A stretch of 10,475 bases of DNA. Origin: Anaerolineales bacterium Chloro_02. Its GTDB lineage: Bacteria > Chloroflexota > Anaerolineae > Anaerolineales > Anaerolineaceae. The DNA is taken from the NCBI GenBank assembly GCA_001603765.1, contig LUZV01000093.1, forward strand, positions 1 through 10,475, written 5' to 3'. Both the position numbers and the translations under genes were made by a program. Positions 7,082-10,475 of this stretch are shown in pieces (position 1 is the first letter of the stretch; every line of letters begins with the position of its first letter). A model generated the notes under the pieces. The model saw nothing but the letters and a program-made list of their open reading frames with translations. It was not told where the DNA came from and did no database searches.

Positions 7082-7211
7082 GAAAGATTGTTTGATTGCA
7101 ATGCACTCGCACCAATCCATAATCTATGGGAACGAGGCAAGCCGCGTTCCCTACAAAAGATTGTTTGATGGCGAGGGTTTTGCTCCATTCGGCCAAATTA
7201 TGGGACGGGAT

Positions 7212-7240
7212 AAACTCAATCCAAACCGGATTGAAAGTTT
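7212..7240 (-). terminator. Possible terminator hairpin downstream of recR
   Basis: A perfect 7-bp stem TCAATCC/GGATTGA (7216-7222 and 7228-7234) with a 5-nt loop lies about 50 nt after the recR stop. The outer bases AAACT and AGTTT can extend it across a 2-nt bulge. On the minus strand it is followed by GTTTA, a short, weak T tract, so intrinsic termination is possible but not textbook. It is the last structure before the palindrome array, which may itself help stop transcription. Confidence 0.4.
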
Positions 7241-7288
7241 CTCTTCTCCCTGATTTATAACGGCCCGGCGTTTTGAGCTTTTAAGTTC

Positions 7289-7897
7289 TTATTCCATTTC
7301 CTGCCGGTAAGAGAGAGCGCGCTGCAGGGTGCCCTGGTCAGCGTATTCGATATCCCCGCCAACGGGCAAACCGCGCGCAAGGCGTGTGACTTTAATGCCC
7401 ATTTGGGAGATGCGCTGCTGCAGATAAAGCGCGGTGGCATCGCCTTCCATGGATGGGTTGGTAGCGATGATCACTTCGCGCGTGTTGCTGTTTTTCAGCC
7501 GCTCCAGCAGAGGGAAAATTTTAATCTGATCTGGTCCGATGCCCTCAATGGGCGAGAGGACGCCCTGAAGGACGTGATATTTGCCCTGAAACGCGCCCGT
7601 GCGCTCGATTGCAAGCACATCCAGCGGTTCCTCCACCACGCAGATGAGGTCATCATCGCGTGTGCTGGAAGAGCAAATATCGCATTTTTCTTCTCCCGCC
7701 AGGGTGATGTTAAAACACTCGGGGCAATAAGAGGTCTCTTCACGCAGGGCTTCGAGCGCTTGTGCCAGAGCGAGTGAGGCTTCCGCGGGGGCTTTAAGCA
7801 AATAGAAGGTCAGCCGGGAAGCGGTTTTGGGACCAATTCCCGGCAGGCGGGCGAATGCATCAATCAGATTTTGGACCGGGGCTGGGATCGCGCGCAT
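7289..7897 (-). CDS. recR: Recombination mediator protein RecR
   Basis: RecR of 202 residues, the normal length for the family. With RecO (and RecF) it loads RecA onto SSB-coated single-stranded DNA at gaps during recombinational repair. Visible parts: N-terminal helix-hairpin-helix with LPGIGPKTASR (18-28); a four-cysteine zinc finger C58-x2-C61...C72-x2-C75 (CPEC and CDIC); the Toprim domain starting LICVVEE (84-90, acidic pair E89-E90) and running through ATNPSMEGDATALYL (145-159); and the conserved C-terminal stretch RLARGLPVGGDIEYADQGTL (172-191). Its ATG is 5 nt after the ebfC stop, with only a short AGGG as ribosome binding site, so it is probably translated together with ebfC. The stop is TAA. 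It is the last gene of the dnaX-ebfC-recR run, an order conserved in many bacteria. Confidence 0.97.
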   Translation of the reverse strand: MRAIPAPVQNLIDAFARLPGIGPKTASRLTFYLLKAPAEASLALAQALEALREETSYCPECFNITLAGEEKCDICSSSTRDDDLICVVEEPLDVLAIERTGAFQGKYHVLQGVLSPIEGIGPDQIKIFPLLERLKNSNTREVIIATNPSMEGDATALYLQQRISQMGIKVTRLARGLPVGGDIEYADQGTLQRALSYRQEME

Positions 7898-7902
7898 TTG
7901 CC

Positions 7903-8244
7903 CTACCGCCCCATGCCGAAGCCGGAGAGCATGCTCGTGAAGGGTGCCATTTTCTCTTCAGAAATCTTACGTGAGCTTTCGAGCGCGTTGTTGACTGCCG
8001 CCAGCAGCATATCTCCAAGCATTTCCGCGTCCACATCGGTCAGCAATTCAGGGTCGATCTTTATGGCGGTGCATTCCTGGTTGCCGGTAATGGTTACCGA
8101 GATCGCGCCTCCGCCAGAGGTCGCGGTAACGGTTTCTTTCGCGATTTCTTCCTGAGCCTGAGCCATTTGCTCCTGCAGTTTTGCTATTTGGGACATCATG
8201 TTGCCGCCAGCGACGCTGGGGCGTGTGTTAAATCCTTTTGCCAT
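7903..8244 (-). CDS. ebfC: Nucleoid-associated protein of the YbaB/EbfC family
   Basis: A small protein of 113 residues. The family forms dimers that bind DNA and associate with the nucleoid; its exact job is still unclear. The sequence shows the family pattern: an N-terminal amphipathic helix rich in Gln, Glu and Ala (about 17-37, IAKLQEQMAQAQEEIAKETV), a central sheet with GGGAISVTITGNQECTAIKIDPELL (44-68), and a second helix (about 70-95). The start ATG (8244-8242) shares one base with the dnaX TAA stop (TAATG) and has AAGGA 6 nt upstream (8251-8255), so it is translationally coupled to dnaX. Two in-frame Met codons at residues 16-17 are alternative starts without better signals. It sits between dnaX and recR, as in many bacteria. 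Confidence 0.95.
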   Translation of the reverse strand: MAKGFNTRPSVAGGNMMSQIAKLQEQMAQAQEEIAKETVTATSGGGAISVTITGNQECTAIKIDPELLTDVDAEMLGDMLLAAVNNALESSRKISEEKMAPFTSMLSGFGMGR

Positions 8245-9827
8245 TATTCATCCTTTTCTTTGTATTCAGTAGGTATTTCACGGATTATTCCGCCTAATTT
8301 TGTGACAGTTTCTTCAACCTGTTTGAGCCCGCTTTTGGAGCTTGACCGGAGAGCGGCAGCGTGTTCGCCTGTGGTGCAAATGAGTCTGACTTCCTGCCCA
8401 AAGTATTTGGACATGGCGGTCGTAACCATGCGCGTATTTTGCTCTTCAGCCATCTTGCCGCGCAAAAGTTCGCTGCTGAAGTTGATGACTACCGTGTTAT
8501 TCTCCACCTCCACCAAGCGCGAAGAGTTCAGCAGAGCGCTCGTGACGGTGTTGTTGGCTTTAACCTCACGTTTCAGCGCCTCCCAATGCTCCTGCACCCA
8601 GTCGAGGGTCAGCGGTCCGGTAACGGCTGGCGGGCGGACAGGCTCGGGCTGTTTGGGGGCTGGTTCGGCGGGCTTTGGGCTTGGTTTAGCGGTCGCGGGC
8701 TTTGGCGCGTCTCTTTCTATCTGAGCGGTTACTACAACTTGCGGAGCAGCCTCAGGGGCAAGCGCTTCGGCATAGGCTATCTCAAGCCCGAGACCTGGGT
8801 GCCAGTTGGCTTTCAGGTCGGTCGCGGCGTTGGTAAACGCCGAGATCATGCTAACCAGACGGTTGATGCTAAATCGAGCGGCATGGTTTTCCATTGAGGC
8901 GCGCGTCTCTGGAGTAAGTTCGAGCTGCTTGCCGGCTTCCATTTTGATGACCAGAAGGTCGCGCAAATAATCCACCACCTGGCGGGCGTATTGGCGCGGG
9001 TCGGCGCCGCTATCGAGCGCCTGGTGGATGATCTCGAGCCCTTTGCCGCTGGACCCTTCCAGGCTGGCTTCTACCAGCTCGATCACGGATTGATTGGTGG
9101 CGGTGCCTAAAACGTCCTGAGCGATTTCAAGCGTAATCTTTTTCGAGATCGAAGAGAGTTGGTCAACCAGCGAGATAGCGTCGCGCAGGGCGCCAGTTGC
9201 CTGACGCGCGATAAGCGTCAGCGCGTCCTCATCGATCTTAATTTTTTCCTGCTTGCAAAGTTCCTTGAGCTTCGCGACGATCACCGGAACCGGGATGCGG
9301 CGAAATTCATGCCGCTGACAGCGCGACAGCACGGTTGAAGGGATTTTGTGTATCTCTGTGGTGCAGAGGATGAAGATAACGTGCGCGGGCGGCTCTTCGA
9401 GCGTTTTGAGCAGCGCGTTGAAAGCGGAGGTTGAGAGCATGTGCACTTCGTCAATGATATAGACCTTAAAACGACCTTGCGAAGGGGCAAAGTTGATCTT
9501 ATCGCGCAGATCGCGGACGTCGTCCACACTGGTGTTGGAAGCAGCGTCGATCTCGATCAGATCCAGAAACCGACCCTCATTGACTGCCAGGCAGTTGGCG
9601 CAGTGGTTGCATGGGCGATTTTCGAGCGTAGCTTCCAGGCAGTTAACCCCTTTAGCCAACAAGCGCGCGCTGGTGGTCTTGCCGGTGCCTTTGGGACCCG
9701 CAAAAAGGTAAGCATGCCCAACGCGGTTGGTCGCGATGGCGTTTTTTAGAGTTTGAACGATGTGGTCCTGCCCTACGACTTCATCCCAAAGGGCTGGTCG
9801 CCAGGTGCGGTAGAGTGCCTGAGCCAT
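8244..9827 (-). CDS. dnaX: DNA polymerase III subunit gamma/tau
   Basis: A clamp-loader ATPase of 527 residues. With the delta subunits it opens the sliding clamp and loads it on primed DNA, and it ties polymerases together at the fork. AAA+ features: Walker A GPKGTGKTT (44-52), a zinc module with C63, C73, C76 and C79, Walker B IIDEVH (124-129), sensor-1 region CTTEIHKIPSTVLSRC (155-170) with the SRC arginine finger, and domain III to about 355. A Pro/Ala/Lys-rich linker (about 371-402) leads to a C-terminal domain (405-520) that should be the tau-like part. The length is below the E. coli tau (643) but normal for many phyla. I see no A-rich slippery heptamer near the linker, so a frameshifted gamma form is not evident. 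The start ATG has AGGA at an 8-nt spacing, and this site abuts the stop of the upstream gene. Confidence 0.97.
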   Translation of the reverse strand: MAQALYRTWRPALWDEVVGQDHIVQTLKNAIATNRVGHAYLFAGPKGTGKTTSARLLAKGVNCLEATLENRPCNHCANCLAVNEGRFLDLIEIDAASNTSVDDVRDLRDKINFAPSQGRFKVYIIDEVHMLSTSAFNALLKTLEEPPAHVIFILCTTEIHKIPSTVLSRCQRHEFRRIPVPVIVAKLKELCKQEKIKIDEDALTLIARQATGALRDAISLVDQLSSISKKITLEIAQDVLGTATNQSVIELVEASLEGSSGKGLEIIHQALDSGADPRQYARQVVDYLRDLLVIKMEAGKQLELTPETRASMENHAARFSINRLVSMISAFTNAATDLKANWHPGLGLEIAYAEALAPEAAPQVVVTAQIERDAPKPATAKPSPKPAEPAPKQPEPVRPPAVTGPLTLDWVQEHWEALKREVKANNTVTSALLNSSRLVEVENNTVVINFSSELLRGKMAEEQNTRMVTTAMSKYFGQEVRLICTTGEHAAALRSSSKSGLKQVEETVTKLGGIIREIPTEYKEKDE

Positions 9828-9835
9828 GGTGTGAT

Positions 9836-9839
9836 TCCT
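9836..9839 (-). promoter_or_regulatory. dnaX ribosome binding site abutting the upstream stop codon
   Basis: AGGA follows directly on the TAA (9840-9842) of the LTD protein gene and lies 8 nt before the dnaX ATG. This close packing suggests that the two genes are on one transcript and possibly translationally coupled. Confidence 0.65.
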
Positions 9840-10346
9840 TTAAGGTACGCTAAAATGAGTCTGTTCGTTTCCCTGACTGTCGAGCAAAGAAAGCTTATCG
9901 CCGCTTGCCCAAAGCGCTGAATCTGAGTTCCAATACAGTTCAATGACAGAGTTGGTTCCCAGCCCGGAATAGATCCTGACAGCGCCATTAGGGTTAAGTG
10001 TCAGATTGGGAAAGCGATATTCACGCCCGCCGTCTGCCTTGATCTTCCAGCCGGCAAGGTCCACCGCGTTTACCCCCCGGTTGCGCAGCAGGATGTATTC
10101 AACTTTGATGTCGCCTGCTCCAAACACCCCCTCCAGGAAGAGCTGCTGATCACCCGCGGTGAGGCTTGTGGGCGTGACCTGCGGAGAGGCTTTTGCCCCC
10201 TGAATGGGAGTAATGATTGGCTGAGTGGGCTCAGCTCGGCGCAGAGGGTTGATTGGCTGCCAGAAGTAGAGCACAACCAGCATCGTCGCCGCTGAGACGA
10301 GCACATTCAGCAATAAAAACGGGAGGGTTTTCTTCCAAAATTTCAT
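9840..10346 (-). CDS. Membrane-anchored lamin-tail-domain (LTD) protein
   Basis: A protein of 168 residues from the ATG at 10346 (MKFWKKTLPF). The N-terminus is basic (KFWKK), followed by one hydrophobic helix at about 8-28 (PFLLLNVLVSAATMLVVLYF), then a Pro/Thr/Gln-rich spacer (about 39-67). A C-terminal domain of about 100 residues has the pattern of bacterial lamin-tail domains: VEYILLRNRG, VDLAGWKIKADGGREYRFP, LNPNGAVRIYSG and SGDKLSLLDSQGNE. These immunoglobulin-like domains occur on many secreted or surface proteins; a catalytic role is not implied. A start seven codons upstream (10367) is also in frame but has no ribosome binding site and would lie inside the proposed -10 box, so the downstream ATG (AGG 8 nt upstream) is preferred. 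The gene lies 12 nt before dnaX, so co-transcription is likely, but no functional link to replication can be read from the sequence. Confidence 0.8.
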   Translation of the reverse strand: MKFWKKTLPFLLLNVLVSAATMLVVLYFWQPINPLRRAEPTQPIITPIQGAKASPQVTPTSLTAGDQQLFLEGVFGAGDIKVEYILLRNRGVNAVDLAGWKIKADGGREYRFPNLTLNPNGAVRIYSGLGTNSVIELYWNSDSALWASGDKLSLLDSQGNEQTHFSVP

Positions 10347-10362
10347 CGCGCGAACCTGCTTA

Positions 10363-10371
10363 ATCATAGCA
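10363..10371 (-). promoter_or_regulatory. Extended -10 promoter upstream of the LTD gene and dnaX block
   Basis: The minus strand reads TGCTATGAT, an extended -10 element (TGn plus TATGAT). The hexamer 17 nt further upstream, CTGCGC, is a poor -35, as is usual for extended -10 promoters. Transcription would start about 10 nt before the ATG at 10346, giving a very short leader. The bases to the right (10372-10475) show no other gene or clear terminator. Confidence 0.4.
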
Positions 10372-10475
10372 TAAAAGGCATCTTGGCGCAGGTTTTTCTA
10401 TCGCCGTTCCGTGGAAAAATGTTGACGGAGCTGATCCGGCCTGAAAAAACCGCTTTTAATAGAATAGTAAATCGA

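Larger units (their letters stand above)
6431..7195. repeat. Array of REP/REPIN-like palindromic elements
   Basis: About 765 nt of gene-free DNA between recR and alaS consists of two interleaved palindrome families. Family A reads on the plus strand as GTAG followed by a 21-nt hairpin, stem GGAATGG(C/T) against GCCATTCC, loop about CTTGC. GTAG-footed copies have their stems at 6442, 6486, 6530, 6574, 6618, 6690, 6880 (foot GGAG) and 7025. Family B has the same layout on the minus strand: a 22-nt hairpin with stem GGAACG against CGTTCC, its foot seen on the plus strand as CTAC. Copies start at 6649, 6721, 6794, 6911, 6984, 7056 and 7129. Diverged A copies start at about 6762, 6836, 6953, 7098 and 7170, with GATT or similar instead of GTAG. 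A 5' GTAG or GGAG foot on an imperfect palindrome is the known signature of REP elements mobilised by RAYT (TnpA-REP) transposases, and inverted pairs of such REPs are REPINs. No RAYT gene is in the window. Reading frames crossing the array are products of the repeats, not genes. Confidence 0.85.

Noticed and set aside
6431..7195. CRISPR array
   Set aside because: The repeats are palindromic, imperfect, of two families in opposite orientation, and the sequences between them are themselves repeated. There are no unique spacers and no cas genes.
6403..7253. Several overlapping frames on both strands (up to 168 codons) across the repeat array
   Set aside because: They translate the repeats into recurring peptides such as PVGNGLAPF and MGTGQAAF, occur in many frames at once and lack ribosome binding sites.
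8167..8897. Plus-strand open frames of 178-185 codons
   Set aside because: They are antisense shadows of dnaX and ebfC, with low-complexity translations from the Pro/Ala linker.
8600..9250. Programmed frameshift site in dnaX for a short gamma form
   Set aside because: The only A run of six (around codons 194-196, near 9240-9250) lies within the ATPase module, is out of phase for a -1 slip, and is not followed by an obvious hairpin. None occurs near the linker.

Overview
The window reads almost entirely on the minus strand. It carries two conserved bacterial housekeeping blocks. From right to left (the direction of transcription) the first is a small membrane-anchored lamin-tail-domain protein gene, then dnaX, ebfC (ybaB) and recR: replication clamp-loader and recombination-mediator functions, spaced 12 nt, 1-nt overlap and 5 nt apart. 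The second is alaS followed 3 nt later by mutS: alanyl-tRNA synthetase and mismatch recognition. All six genes are intact, with the key catalytic and binding motifs visible. The organism is a bacterium with moderately GC-rich genes. The cysteine/histidine-rich insertion in AlaRS, the dnaX-ebfC-recR order and the LTD protein would fit a Chloroflexota (Anaerolineae-like) genome, but this is only an inference from memory of such proteins.

Between recR and alaS lies about 0.8 kb (roughly 6431-7195) without a credible gene. It is packed with short imperfect palindromes. Many carry the tetranucleotide GTAG (once GGAG) at the 5' foot of the stem, and they come in two families facing each other. Three complete inverted pairs are each exactly 61 nt long and bounded by GTAGGGAA...TTCCCTAC (one starts GGAGGGAA). 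This is the layout of REP/REPIN (BIME-like) elements mobilised in other bacteria by RAYT transposases. The array has expanded by two repeating steps, 44 nt and 72-73 nt, and is the most interesting thing in the window.

The left end (1-968), downstream of mutS, is visibly more AT-rich and is not housekeeping DNA. It holds the 5' part of an unrecognised membrane-anchored protein that runs off the left edge (1-497). Between it and mutS there is a frame that looks like a decayed coding sequence: no start codon, two internal stops, and a tandem TGA TGA end that runs into the next gene's ribosome binding site. Two plausible promoters for the left-edge gene lie inside this remnant.

The 108 nt right of the LTD gene (10368-10475) show only the promoter of that gene. 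No tRNA, rRNA, CRISPR array, integrase or transposase gene was seen.
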